Source: Treponema sp. (GTDB lineage Bacteria; Spirochaetota; Spirochaetia; Treponematales; Treponemataceae). Taken from it: 64,000 bases of DNA. Under the pieces are notes generated by a model, which saw nothing but the letters and a program-made list of their open reading frames with translations, had not been told where the DNA came from and searched no databases. Location: NCBI GenBank assembly GCA_017469785.1, contig JAFUFU010000041.1, forward strand, positions 19,226 to 83,225, written 5' to 3'. How positions within the stretch are numbered: the stretch's first letter is position 1; each line of letters begins with the position of its first letter. A program made the position numbers and the translations under genes. Shown here piece after piece: positions 7,850 through 15,191 of the stretch.

Positions 7850-8968
7850 CTACCATTTCTTTTCAATCTCTGGTTCACAGATGTTGATTTCTGTGTCGAG
7901 ATCGAAGAATTTTGCACGGGTCATATCAGGTGTGAAGTTGATGGTGTCGCCGAGCTGAACAACAACTTCTGGAGAAACTTTTGCAACGATGTTTGCGTCC
8001 TTGACCTGAACGAATACGTGTGTTTCTGCACCAAGAGGCTCTTTGTTAGTAACTTTGACCTGCATGTTGTTTTCAGAAGCCGGAGCAGCCTGATACTGCA
8101 AGTCTTCCGGACGGATACCGAAAGTAACTTCCTTTCCGACATAGGCTTTGAGGTGTTTCTGCTGGTCTTCTGTTGGTGTGAGAGTGAAAGAACCTTCGTT
8201 CGCAACAACTTTTCCGTCTTTTTCTTCAATCTTGAGTTTGAAGAAGTTCATTGGAGGTGTACCAATGAAGCCAGCAACGAATTTGTTGATTGGGTGGTTG
8301 TAAAGATACAACGGCTCACCAATCTGCTGGATTCGTTTTTCAGACATAACGACGATTTTTGTACCCATAGTCATAGCTTCAACCTGATCGTGGGTAACGT
8401 AAATCATTGTTGCCTGCAAGCGGTGATGGAGAGAAGAAATCTCACCACGCATTGTAACGCGGAGCTTCGCGTCGAGGTTAGAAAGAGGCTCGTCGAACAA
8501 GAATACTTTTGGAGAGCGAACGATTGCTCGTCCTACAGCAACACGCTGACGCTGACCACCAGAGAGAGCCTTCGGTTTGCGGTCGAGGTACTGGGTAAGG
8601 TCGAGCATTTTTGCAGCTTCTTCGACTTTGCGCTGGATTTCGATTTTTGGCTCTTTGCGGATTTTGAGACCGAATGCCATGTTGTCGAATACGGTCATGT
8701 GCGGGTAAAGAGCGTAGTTCTGGAATACCATTGCGATATTGCGGTCTTTTGGCGGAACATCGTTCATGAGCTCGCCGTCGATAAGAAGCTCACCGTCAGT
8801 GATGTCTTCGAGACCTGCAACCATACGGAGAGTGGTTGACTTACCACATCCAGACGGACCTACGAATACACAGAATTCGCGGTCTTCGATTGTTACGTTT
8901 GATTTTTCGACAGCAAGAACATTGCCATCATACACTTTTGTAACGCCTTTAAGCTCTACTTTTGCCAT
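7850..8968 (-). CDS. Carbohydrate ABC transporter ATPase, MsmX/MalK/UgpC type
   Basis: Cytoplasmic ATPase of about 372 residues. It shows Walker A GPSGCGKST, Q-loop VFQNYALYPHMTV, signature LSGGQRQRVAVGRAIVR, Walker B VFLFDEPLSNLDAKLR and the H-switch YVTHDQVEA. The C-terminal 130 residues form the OB-type TOBE domain of sugar ATPases (GIRPEDLQ, NFTPDM). No permease or binding protein is encoded next to it, so like MsmX it may energise several sugar importers encoded elsewhere. I chose ATG 8968 (MAKVELKGV) because CAGGAGGAAAAA precedes it. An ATG six codons upstream would place this site inside the gene. It has its own terminator. Confidence 0.94.
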   Translation of the reverse strand: MAKVELKGVTKVYDGNVLAVEKSNVTIEDREFCVFVGPSGCGKSTTLRMVAGLEDITDGELLIDGELMNDVPPKDRNIAMVFQNYALYPHMTVFDNMAFGLKIRKEPKIEIQRKVEEAAKMLDLTQYLDRKPKALSGGQRQRVAVGRAIVRSPKVFLFDEPLSNLDAKLRVTMRGEISSLHHRLQATMIYVTHDQVEAMTMGTKIVVMSEKRIQQIGEPLYLYNHPINKFVAGFIGTPPMNFFKLKIEEKDGKVVANEGSFTLTPTEDQQKHLKAYVGKEVTFGIRPEDLQYQAAPASENNMQVKVTNKEPLGAETHVFVQVKDANIVAKVSPEVVVQLGDTINFTPDMTRAKFFDLDTEINICEPEIEKKW

Positions 8969-9135
8969 TTTTTCCTCCTGTGGCATAAGGGATTATGTTT
9001 ATGAAATTATTCTAAACGACATCATTCAGTAAATCAAGTAAATTCTTTGTCATTTATAGTAAAAATCAAGTGCTTTTTTGAAAAATTCCGCGAATTTCCT
9101 TAATTTTCTCCACAGCCACAGCCGACATGAAGAGC

Positions 9136-9312
9136 TTACGGCTTCCAACAAATATGTTCCCGAACAATCTTTGCCGGTGTTCCAGCAATAACTACATTTC
9201 CTTCACTAAATTCACGCGTCACGACGGAGTTTGTTCCCACAACAGAATCGTCTTTTACAGAAGCTCCTTTCAGGATTCGCACGCACGGCGCAACCCAAAT
9301 CAACAGACGTCT
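9136..9312 (-). pseudogene. 3' remnant of a hexapeptide-repeat acetyltransferase
   Basis: The minus-strand frame ending at 9136 gives VAPCVRILKGASVKDDSVVG, then a TNSVVTREF segment and AGTPAKIVREHICWKP. This is the C-terminal end of a left-handed beta-helix O-acetyltransferase of the colanic acid/sugar type. The sequence upstream in the same frame is not acetyltransferase-like and instead overlaps the end of the acyltransferase gene in another frame. The gene is therefore truncated at its 5' side, probably by a deletion that joined it to the acyltransferase. A 30-base perfect palindrome lies at the junction. Confidence 0.75.
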
Positions 9313-10390
9313 GTAACACTTTATGGTATCTATAAAAATTGCAATTTTTATAGATAACTTTATCCCGAATTCTCTTAATAATAGATTCTTCGAGGACGCT
9401 TGCAATAAAACCGGCGATGCAGGCTAAAATCACACAAAGTCCGTAAACCGCAAAGTCCGGCCAAGCGAATGATGCTATGAAATGATGCAAGCCTTTTTCT
9501 ATATAAAAATGAGTCACATAAATCATTGCGGAAATTTTTCCAGGAATTATCCAAATCTTAGAATCAAAAATCCTGAAAATCCTATGCTGGTCAAGATGCA
9601 GGATAAGGAGAAGCGCAGCGGAAGCAAAAAACATAAGGAATTCTGCATTGTTGAAGTTCTGCTTTACCATCAGATAGGCGACTAAAAAGAGAAATGCCAA
9701 TTCAACCACAACGGAAGCAAAAGCAACAGCTCCGGCCCGGAAATACGAGATTTTTCTATCTACATAATGCGCCAGATAAAAGGTCTCGATACCAAAAGAC
9801 AAAGCGCACATTCCACGGACGAGTCCGCTCGAAAACCATTCCCCGGCCAAAGGACGACCGCCAAGATTGCAATTTCCCCAGATATTCATAACAGAAAGGG
9901 AAACAAAGGCAATCAAAGGAAAATGGACAAGGACGGCACGCTTTTTGAAAAAGCAAAGGAGAGCGCTGGCCAATACTCCGCACCAAAACAATGCGCTGAT
10001 ATACCAAATGACATTCCAGCCTCTAAAGTTATTTATTCCTCCAAGGAAAAAGAAGGTTGGCCATTTCTCATAATAGAAATGACCTTTTACGCCTTCATAT
10101 ACAATTCCTTCAAGAGCCGCGATAAAAAGAAGCGGAAAAAAACGTTTGATTCTGGAAAAATTGTATTTTACATAGCCCGTATCACTGTATTTGCAGTCAT
10201 TGAAATCAACGCCAAAATGCCTTGCCATCAAAAACCCGGAGAGAACAAAAAAGAAATCAACACAGGCATTGTGAAAAATAATTGTATAAGTCGGATTGTT
10301 GTTTTGGAAAAAAACCGTGTACGCATGGCCGACAACCACACCAAGGGTAAAGAAAAAACGCAGGAATTCGATTGCATAATTTTTTTTCAT
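9212..10390 (-). CDS. Membrane acyltransferase (acyltransferase_3 family) with aberrant C-terminus
   Basis: Multi-pass protein of 392 residues. The N-terminal IEFLRFFFTLGVVVGHAY and FFVLSGFLMARHF are typical of OafA/acyltransferase_3 proteins, which acylate surface sugars at the membrane; the conserved histidine is in GHAY. About ten hydrophobic segments run to residue 340. After RDKVIY the last 45 residues are read out of frame through an acetyltransferase remnant and are cysteine/arginine rich, so the natural end has been lost or replaced. The start overlaps the previous stop in an ATGA arrangement, showing it is the last intact gene of the polysaccharide operon. Confidence 0.85.
   Translation of the reverse strand: MKKNYAIEFLRFFFTLGVVVGHAYTVFFQNNNPTYTIIFHNACVDFFFVLSGFLMARHFGVDFNDCKYSDTGYVKYNFSRIKRFFPLLFIAALEGIVYEGVKGHFYYEKWPTFFFLGGINNFRGWNVIWYISALFWCGVLASALLCFFKKRAVLVHFPLIAFVSLSVMNIWGNCNLGGRPLAGEWFSSGLVRGMCALSFGIETFYLAHYVDRKISYFRAGAVAFASVVVELAFLFLVAYLMVKQNFNNAEFLMFFASAALLLILHLDQHRIFRIFDSKIWIIPGKISAMIYVTHFYIEKGLHHFIASFAWPDFAVYGLCVILACIAGFIASVLEESIIKRIRDKVIYKNCNFYRYHKVLQTSVDLGCAVRANPERSFCKRRFCCGNKLRRDA
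9327..9356. repeat. Perfect 30-base palindrome at a gene junction
   Basis: Arms TATCTATAAAAATTG and CAATTTTTATAGATA are exact inverted copies with no loop. It lies exactly where the acyltransferase reading frame changes from plausible membrane protein to acetyltransferase remnant DNA. Confidence 0.85.
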
Positions 10391-11079
10391 AAAAAGACCT
10401 CTCTTTTAATTTTTTTCAGCGCGCGATAGAAGTTTCTGAAAGCACGGAAAAGAAATCGTTTGATTTCCCATCTGTTTTTTTTATAAATAAGCTCATCCGG
10501 CACAGCATCAAAATGCATGTTCAGCTCCCAGTCACTTGAATTAGTAACAAGATAGTTTTTTTCACTCATATAATCAAAAAGCAAAGTCCGGAAGCTTTCC
10601 GTGGAGTTTGATTGGGGACATTTTCCGCTCAAAAACGCGGAATATTTTTCCGGAATCTGCCCCTTATGAATGAGACAGTGGTAGAGAATCGAATAAAAAT
10701 AGTTTTCAGGATCCATCACAAAAATTCCGTTGAAGTTTTCTCTATATTTCAAAAAAGATTTTTCCCAATCAGCGCAATAGTAACCATCGCCGATTTCACG
10801 CACGTCAATTTCTATACGCTTCTCCCGGACAAAAATCTCATAATGAGCTTCATTCAATCCTGATCCGCGAAGCTCCGCTCCAAGGACACAAACCAGTTCT
10901 TTTCTGTTTTCACACAAGAAATCAATGTCGCCGGAAACATGCTCTGAATCAAGCACCCCCTCATAATTCCTCAGAACTATATAGTTCACACGTTTTTCAT
11001 TCAGCACGCGGAAGATTTCAGATAAAGAAGTCCAGTTTTTTGCTTTCCTGAAACCTCTGGAGCATCTAAAGTTTTTCAT
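10387..11079 (-). CDS. Nucleotidyltransferase-like protein of a polysaccharide operon
   Basis: Protein of 230 residues resembling the uncharacterised nucleotidyltransferase group found in sugar loci. The segment VNYIVLRNYEG followed by SGDIDFLCENRKEL has the GDxD arrangement of a polymerase-beta-type fold, and RIEIDVREIGDGYY could supply the third acidic residue. The end is basic (KRFLFRAFRNFYRALKKIKRE). It overlaps the upstream gene by 14 bases and the acyltransferase gene by four. The substrate is unknown. It might modify a sugar or polymer carrier, but nothing in the sequence shows this directly. Confidence 0.7.
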   Translation of the reverse strand: MKNFRCSRGFRKAKNWTSLSEIFRVLNEKRVNYIVLRNYEGVLDSEHVSGDIDFLCENRKELVCVLGAELRGSGLNEAHYEIFVREKRIEIDVREIGDGYYCADWEKSFLKYRENFNGIFVMDPENYFYSILYHCLIHKGQIPEKYSAFLSGKCPQSNSTESFRTLLFDYMSEKNYLVTNSSDWELNMHFDAVPDELIYKKNRWEIKRFLFRAFRNFYRALKKIKREVFL

Positions 11080-11947
11080 TTCTTAATTCTCGCTCTATTT
11101 CAGACAGTCTGTCCTCGATTCCCTGAAGACGCCTGAAATTCTCAGTTTTAATTTCATCCGCTTTTTTCCAGCTGCACCAGAATATTCTCTTAAACACTGC
11201 CTTTGCAAACCATTTAAGGGAGCGATGCTCTCGGAAGCGGCATTCTTCCTCAAGGAGCTGTTTTTCCAGCTGAATCCAAGCAGCATCTTCTGCCTGATTT
11301 ATTTGATTGTCTTTAAAATAAATAGAACGAACCTTGACCTTGATGTTCCCATACAGGTAATAAAGGCAGGCGGCCCGATGCTGTCCATCCCAAATCCGGT
11401 TCAAATGATCGATTCCGATAAGTTCATTTCCATGGGGATATCCGTACTTTTTTATCTGCTCAAGATTAAATGAGATTCTCTCGTCATTCGAGAGGCTGTC
11501 CAATGTCAAAGGGGATTTATAATTACTCTGAAAATAGGCTTCATTCTCTCGGCCAGCCCCGCACAACGCCTTGAACACGCGGGATTCATAAATCGGCGCA
11601 TAGACTCTGTTTCCCTCTGCGTCAAATGTATCAACCAGTATCTCCTCAAGGAAAACTTCCCTAAATTCCAAGCGGTCGATTCGCGTTAAATCAGCGGAAA
11701 TCATGGTGAGCAGCATCGGATCAAAATCTTTCACGGAAAAGCCAGATACATTGACTAAATCATCAATAATTTGCCCGCATTTTTTTGAGAGCTCCTCAAA
11801 TTCAGCCACCGTTAAATCAATTCTGATATCCTTATAGTGAATATGAACAGCCTCACCGATATTATCTTCAATCTCAAAACGATAAGGAAAAGCGATATTC
11901 GGGATTTTTTGAAGGGACGCAAGAGATATCACACCGGGATTTATCAT
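11066..11947 (-). CDS. ParB-motif protein of a polysaccharide operon
   Basis: Unassigned protein of about 293 residues. Residues 34-50 read VHIHYKDIRIDLTVAEFEEL, a pattern shared with the 73-residue protein encoded upstream. Around residue 190 lies IDHLNRIWDGQHRAACLYYL, which resembles the DGxHR motif of the ParB/Srx fold. The C-terminus is a charged, probably coiled-coil stretch. ATG 11947 was chosen because it lies one base after the preceding stop and has ACGGAG upstream. Longer readings would overlap the previous gene by 60 bases. Homologous ParB-motif proteins occur in surface polysaccharide loci but their role is not known to me. Confidence 0.7.
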   Translation of the reverse strand: MINPGVISLASLQKIPNIAFPYRFEIEDNIGEAVHIHYKDIRIDLTVAEFEELSKKCGQIIDDLVNVSGFSVKDFDPMLLTMISADLTRIDRLEFREVFLEEILVDTFDAEGNRVYAPIYESRVFKALCGAGRENEAYFQSNYKSPLTLDSLSNDERISFNLEQIKKYGYPHGNELIGIDHLNRIWDGQHRAACLYYLYGNIKVKVRSIYFKDNQINQAEDAAWIQLEKQLLEEECRFREHRSLKWFAKAVFKRIFWCSWKKADEIKTENFRRLQGIEDRLSEIERELRNEKL

Positions 11948-11948
11948 T

Positions 11949-12608
11949 TTAATACTCCGTAAAAGAAAGATAGCTGCTGAAGATTTTTGAATAACAGTCA
12001 GCATGAACAAGATTTATCAGGCTGTCCGTAAATTCGTAAAACACTGTTTTCAGCATCTTTCTCACATCTTCGTCTCCAAGGAGAGATTTCAGGTCCCCGA
12101 TTGCCTTTACGTAACTGTCACTGAAACAGCGCTTATCAAACAAGCAGTGTGCGATAAGATAGACCAGCAGCGTTTTTTCATCGAGCTGCGAGCAGCCGAG
12201 TTTTTCGTTCAAAACAGAATTTTTCCACACCCGCGAGTTTATTTTTTCATCGAGGGGAACCCACACCATCGGCGACAGAGACTTCACGCAAAGGGCAAAG
12301 CACACGTCGACAAAATAATCAGAGTTTTTTTTCTGCCAGAACTGATGGCTCTCAAGATTATAGGCAAAGTTCCAGCCATGCTCCCGCCCAAAGGGATGGA
12401 TTCGATATAAGAAATCGTTTTTTTTCATCACTTCCGCGAATTTCAATTTATCCGCCGGATTCACGATTATGCCGATATTTTTTCCGGGCTTCAGCTTTGC
12501 CGGGAGCTCATCCCCAGTGTTTTTTATCAGCAGGAAGCAGACATGATTTTCATTAAGCATCTTAAAAAAATCCATTACGTCTTTTTCGCTCACAAATTCT
12601 TTTTTCAT
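11949..12608 (-). CDS. Nucleotidyltransferase-like protein, acidic motif degenerate
   Basis: Protein of 219 residues with the same general layout as the one at 10387-11079: a short N-terminal helix, HVCFLLIKNTGDELPAKL, then the motif region, then DYFVDVCFALCV and a helical C-terminal half. Where the paralogue has GDIDFLC this one has GKNIGIIV, so the first two acidic residues are missing and it is probably inactive as a nucleotidyltransferase. Its ATG overlaps the TGA of the upstream 73-residue gene by four bases. It may be a non-catalytic partner. This is an inference from the motif comparison. Confidence 0.65.
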   Translation of the reverse strand: MKKEFVSEKDVMDFFKMLNENHVCFLLIKNTGDELPAKLKPGKNIGIIVNPADKLKFAEVMKKNDFLYRIHPFGREHGWNFAYNLESHQFWQKKNSDYFVDVCFALCVKSLSPMVWVPLDEKINSRVWKNSVLNEKLGCSQLDEKTLLVYLIAHCLFDKRCFSDSYVKAIGDLKSLLGDEDVRKMLKTVFYEFTDSLINLVHADCYSKIFSSYLSFTEY

Positions 12609-12826
12609 TCCTGTTCCCTGCCTTTCAGGATGTCAAACTGTTTTTTTGCCAGAAGAACAGCGCAGGCCATCTGTACAAATTCTTTTTCATCCAGTGCCAG
12701 CCGGAATTTCTCATTCTGAACATGAATCTCACGCTTGTCTTTTGACACAGTGCTTTTATTCAGCTCGATGTCAAATTCAGAGCCGCCGATTTTTATTTTC
12801 TCGATTTTTCTGATTATTTCGCCCAT
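12605..12826 (-). CDS. Small protein, 73 residues, in polysaccharide operon
   Basis: Not recognised as a named family. The middle, EIHVQNEKFRLALDEKEFVQMA, follows the same pattern (IH, R, L, EF) as the N-terminal part of the ParB-motif protein two genes downstream, so the two probably share a small domain. It starts 15 bases after the glycosyltransferase stop with GAGAAAAGGCGAG upstream, and its stop overlaps the next start in an ATGA arrangement. The tight packing argues that it is a real gene despite its size. Confidence 0.6.
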   Translation of the reverse strand: MGEIIRKIEKIKIGGSEFDIELNKSTVSKDKREIHVQNEKFRLALDEKEFVQMACAVLLAKKQFDILKGREQE

Positions 12827-12841
12827 TCTCGCCTTTTCTCC

Positions 12842-13990
12842 TTAAAAATGAAAGGTTAAAAGACGCCAGTAGCGCTGTATCCGGCATTTCGTAACATACA
12901 GAAAACGACAATGCTGCAAGAGGCTGTCTTCAAAATAGGGATTCCTTTTTGAGAATCCGCATTTTTTCCCGAAAAAGAAGTCGAAATTTGTCTTTGAAAT
13001 CGTGTTTTCAAAAAAGTGCACGAACTGCTCGTGGTTTATTCTGGGAAAACGCTCAAAAATCTTCCTGCGCTCATTCCTGAAGAACTGGCGCAGGGTGTTT
13101 GCGAACGACGTCTTCGCACGATAGGCATCACTTTCCGAAAGCTCCACAAGCTCGGGGATTGGATGCCCCCACTTCTCGAAGCTGAGTGTGTCGAAATCAG
13201 CCGAGGCCCAATCCAGAATTTTTTCCGACGGAGAGTGGCCAAGGAAATCCGCTCCGTGTCTCAAAGTCCTAAGTTTCCTGACAGAATACAAGCCCGGATA
13301 AAAATGCTCGGCGTAAGTTCCGTAAGTCTCGAATTCAGAAAAAAAACGTTGGTCGGTCTTTATCATGTCAAAATGATGCAGGTCAGCCGCCGCAAGAATC
13401 TTCTGCCAGAAATTTTCCCCTGAGATTTCAGGATTCCCTTCGATTTTTGAGAGCATTTCCCTGACTATATCCGTCTTGAAAAGCATGTGCTCAGATATGA
13501 ATGATTCACGGCGACTTTTCTTTATTCCGAAAAGAGTTTCAAGAGTCTTAAAATAAGCCGAAAAATACTCACGCTTCAAATTGAAAAAGGGATGCCCGTT
13601 TCTGTCGAAAAAATCAATAGGATTCAAGGGAACCGTGTCTCCATCCCAGACAAGATAAAAATCATCATTGCAGATTCTTGATATTCCAAGCTTGATGAAT
13701 TGCTGCAAGTACCAGCCCGTATTGCTCTCAAAAGCATCCAGACTTTTCAGGAAATCTTTTACGAGTGGATAGGAAAGGCCTGGCAGGATTTTATTTTCAT
13801 CGAGGAAGTCACACCCGAGCAAATCCTCTTCCAAAAGGCTTTCAGATGAGACAAGAAAAATTTTCTTGGCTTTTATGTTTTTCTTTATGTAGGGGATAGA
13901 TTTTTTTACATTGTTCCAGGATGATTTGTCAAAGATGAGGTACAAATCAAATGTATAGCACCCCCCCCCATTCATTATTTTAGTATCCAT
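12842..13990 (-). CDS. DUF6492-like glycosyltransferase with a G9 tract
   Basis: Protein of about 382 residues, first gene of the polysaccharide operon. The segment GWYLQQFIKLGISRICNDDF followed by YLVWDGDTVPLNPIDFF is the hallmark of DUF6492, a glycosyltransferase-like group; DGDT could bind the metal-nucleotide. ATG 13990 is preceded by AAGGTGA. Codons 6 to 9 are AAT GGG GGG GGG, a run of nine G residues, so slippage by one base would stop translation at once. As sequenced the frame is intact (ON). Promoter GTGACA-17-TATAAT lies 20 bases upstream. The sugar transferred and its target are unknown. Confidence 0.75.
   Translation of the reverse strand: MDTKIMNGGGCYTFDLYLIFDKSSWNNVKKSIPYIKKNIKAKKIFLVSSESLLEEDLLGCDFLDENKILPGLSYPLVKDFLKSLDAFESNTGWYLQQFIKLGISRICNDDFYLVWDGDTVPLNPIDFFDRNGHPFFNLKREYFSAYFKTLETLFGIKKSRRESFISEHMLFKTDIVREMLSKIEGNPEISGENFWQKILAAADLHHFDMIKTDQRFFSEFETYGTYAEHFYPGLYSVRKLRTLRHGADFLGHSPSEKILDWASADFDTLSFEKWGHPIPELVELSESDAYRAKTSFANTLRQFFRNERRKIFERFPRINHEQFVHFFENTISKTNFDFFFGKKCGFSKRNPYFEDSLLQHCRFLYVTKCRIQRYWRLLTFHF
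13961..13969. repeat. Homopolymeric C9/G9 tract at start of glycosyltransferase gene
   Basis: Nine consecutive C on the plus strand, nine G in the coding strand, about 20 bases into the gene. Such tracts are known slipped-strand switches in Treponema pallidum and other host-associated bacteria. Confidence 0.85.
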
Positions 13991-14008
13991 GATTTTCACC
14001 TTGAAAAA

Positions 14009-14037
14009 ATTATAATGCTTTACAGCATCCTTGTCAC
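14009..14037 (-). promoter_or_regulatory. Promoter of the polysaccharide operon
   Basis: On the minus strand GTGACA (14037-14032) and TATAAT (14014-14009) are separated by 17 bases. It overlaps the end of the DUF554 gene. The predicted start of RNA is about 12 bases before the AAGGTGA ribosome-binding site. Confidence 0.75.
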
Positions 14038-14781
14038 CAGAGGCTCGCAGAGAACGAATATCACGCTGAAAAGGACTGCCGGAAGATAATTGGCCGTCTT
14101 CAGTTTTTTGAGCCCCATGAGATTGATTCCAATGAGAATGATGAGGGCGCCGCCACTTCCTGTAAGCTCGGCAATCATCTCCTCGCTGACATAAGGGGCA
14201 ATCAGCACGGAAAGAAGAGTGAGGGCGCCCTGATAAAGGAAAATCGCGATGATGCTGAAAGCGGTTCCCACACCCATGGCCACGGCGAATCCAATGGAAA
14301 TAAAGCCGTCCAGAATCGATTTTAAGAAAATAATAGAATAATCATGCTCGATTCCGGCCTTAAAACTGCCAACAATAGCCATTGCCCCAACACAAAAGAG
14401 CACCGAAGCGTTCAAAAAGGCATAGGCGAAATTTTTCTGAGGCCTGCCAGATGAAAAAGATTCAGGCGCGGAAGGGGAAAGCCTTCCCCTCGCTTCAACA
14501 TCTTCTTTCTTCATAAAGATCCTTTCCAAAAATTTTCCGAAAGCGAGGATTTTTCCGTCGATGTCAAGGAGGGTACCAACGATGCCGCCGAGAATCAGGG
14601 CAAGGGCAAGGAAAACGACGTTCTGGTATTTGAAAGACATCTGCACACCCATTATAAAGGAAACCAGACCGCAAGCCAGCTGAATAGAATCAGTGACCTT
14701 CTGGGGGATTTTTTTTGCGAACAAAAGCCCGATAATAGAGCCTGCCAAAATCGTTGCACAATTTACAAATACGGCAATCAT
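14020..14781 (-). CDS. DUF554 family membrane protein (YdfK type)
   Basis: Integral membrane protein of about 253 residues with seven or so hydrophobic segments. MIAVFVNCATILAGSIIGLL at the start, GLVSFIMGVQM, ILGGIVGTLLDID and the paired ILDGFISIGFAVAMG are typical of DUF554. Its function is unknown; a transport role is often guessed. A linker of about 25 residues (positions 108-132) contains RGRLSPSAPE, encoded by a GC-rich palindrome that also occurs in an ABC transporter gene at 40041. I chose ATG 14781, which gives the family-typical N-terminus; an upstream ATG would read through tRNA-like sequence. Confidence 0.85.
   Translation of the reverse strand: MIAVFVNCATILAGSIIGLLFAKKIPQKVTDSIQLACGLVSFIMGVQMSFKYQNVVFLALALILGGIVGTLLDIDGKILAFGKFLERIFMKKEDVEARGRLSPSAPESFSSGRPQKNFAYAFLNASVLFCVGAMAIVGSFKAGIEHDYSIIFLKSILDGFISIGFAVAMGVGTAFSIIAIFLYQGALTLLSVLIAPYVSEEMIAELTGSGGALIILIGINLMGLKKLKTANYLPAVLFSVIFVLCEPLVTRML
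14465..14493. repeat. GC-rich palindrome inserted in frame in the DUF554 gene
   Basis: AGGGGAA-AGCC-TTCCCCT lies at 14473-14490 and is flanked by GGCGCGG on the left. It encodes GRLSPSAP in the linker. Related palindromes are at 3870 and 40047. Confidence 0.65.
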
Positions 14782-14783
14782 TT

Positions 14784-14905
14784 TTAAACCTGACTTGAAC
14801 ATAGGGAGACGTTTGAAGCGCAGCATCAGCAAAACGCGAAAGCGTTTTGGGCCGAGTCTCGACTGAAGCTATGCTTCGGGCGGCACAGCATGCGCCACTA
14901 GCTCC
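14784..14905 (-). pseudogene. tRNA-Leu remnant split by an 80-base hairpin insertion
   Basis: Two pieces match the intact tRNA-Leu 50 bases away: 14882-14903 (GGCACAGCATGCGCCACTAG, one mismatch) and 14786-14800 (ACCTGACTTGAACA). In the tRNA these are adjacent variable-arm and T-arm sequences. Here about 80 bases separate them, including CAAAACGC-GAAA-GCGTTTTG. The acceptor 5' half is missing. It sits directly upstream of the DUF554 start codon. Confidence 0.65.
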
Positions 14906-14908
14906 ACA

Positions 14909-14942
14909 TAAAAAATTGAGGCCTCCCATTTGGGAAGCCTCA
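14909..14942 (-). terminator. Terminator after tRNA-Leu
   Basis: On the minus strand GAGGCTTCCC / GGGAGGCCTC with loop AAAT is followed by AATTTTTTATG. It lies immediately after the tRNA gene and before the tRNA remnant. Confidence 0.8.
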
Positions 14943-14950
14943 TAAACTAG

Positions 14951-15032
14951 TGCGGAGAACCTGACTTGAACAGGCACAGCTTGCGCCACTAGCACCTCAA
15001 GCTAGCGTGTCTACCAATTCCACCATCCCCGC
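14951..15032 (-). tRNA. tRNA-Leu, anticodon GAG
   Basis: The minus strand folds into a class II tRNA of 82 bases. The acceptor stem is GCGGGGA with TCTCCGC and discriminator A. The D-arm contains GGTGGAATTGGTAGACACG. The anticodon stem CTAGC / GCTAG encloses TTGAGGT, giving GAG. The variable arm is TGGCGCAAGCTGTGCC and the T-arm has GTTCAAGTC. CCA is not encoded. Confidence 0.95.
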
Positions 15033-15048
15033 AACTGATGTATAATAT

Positions 15049-15075
15049 ATTATAGAAATGCGGATAAAGTGTCAA
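15049..15075 (-). promoter_or_regulatory. Promoter of tRNA-Leu
   Basis: On the minus strand a perfect TTGACA (15075-15070) is followed by overlapping TATAAT/TAATAT hexamers at spacing 15 or 17. The tRNA 5' end is 15-20 bases downstream. Confidence 0.8.
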
Positions 15076-15127
15076 TAGTAATCCAATATTTTTTACTTTT
15101 TTTTACAGATATTTTTTCTATTTTTTT

Positions 15128-15156
15128 TTGCAAAATTTAATAAACAACGTTATAAT
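15128..15156 (+). promoter_or_regulatory. Promoter of the diguanylate cyclase gene
   Basis: TTGCAA at 15128-15133 and TATAAT at 15151-15156 are separated by 17 bases. The start codon lies 36 bases downstream with AGGAG in between. Confidence 0.8.
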
Positions 15157-15191
15157 GGTAGGGTATAGCGTCACTAAAATCAGGAGATATT

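Noticed and set aside
7832-8839. A 335-codon open frame on the plus strand opposite the sugar ABC ATPase gene
   Set aside because: It is the reverse complement of a strongly conserved gene, is cysteine/phenylalanine rich in a way typical of antisense frames, and has no family motif or ribosome-binding site.
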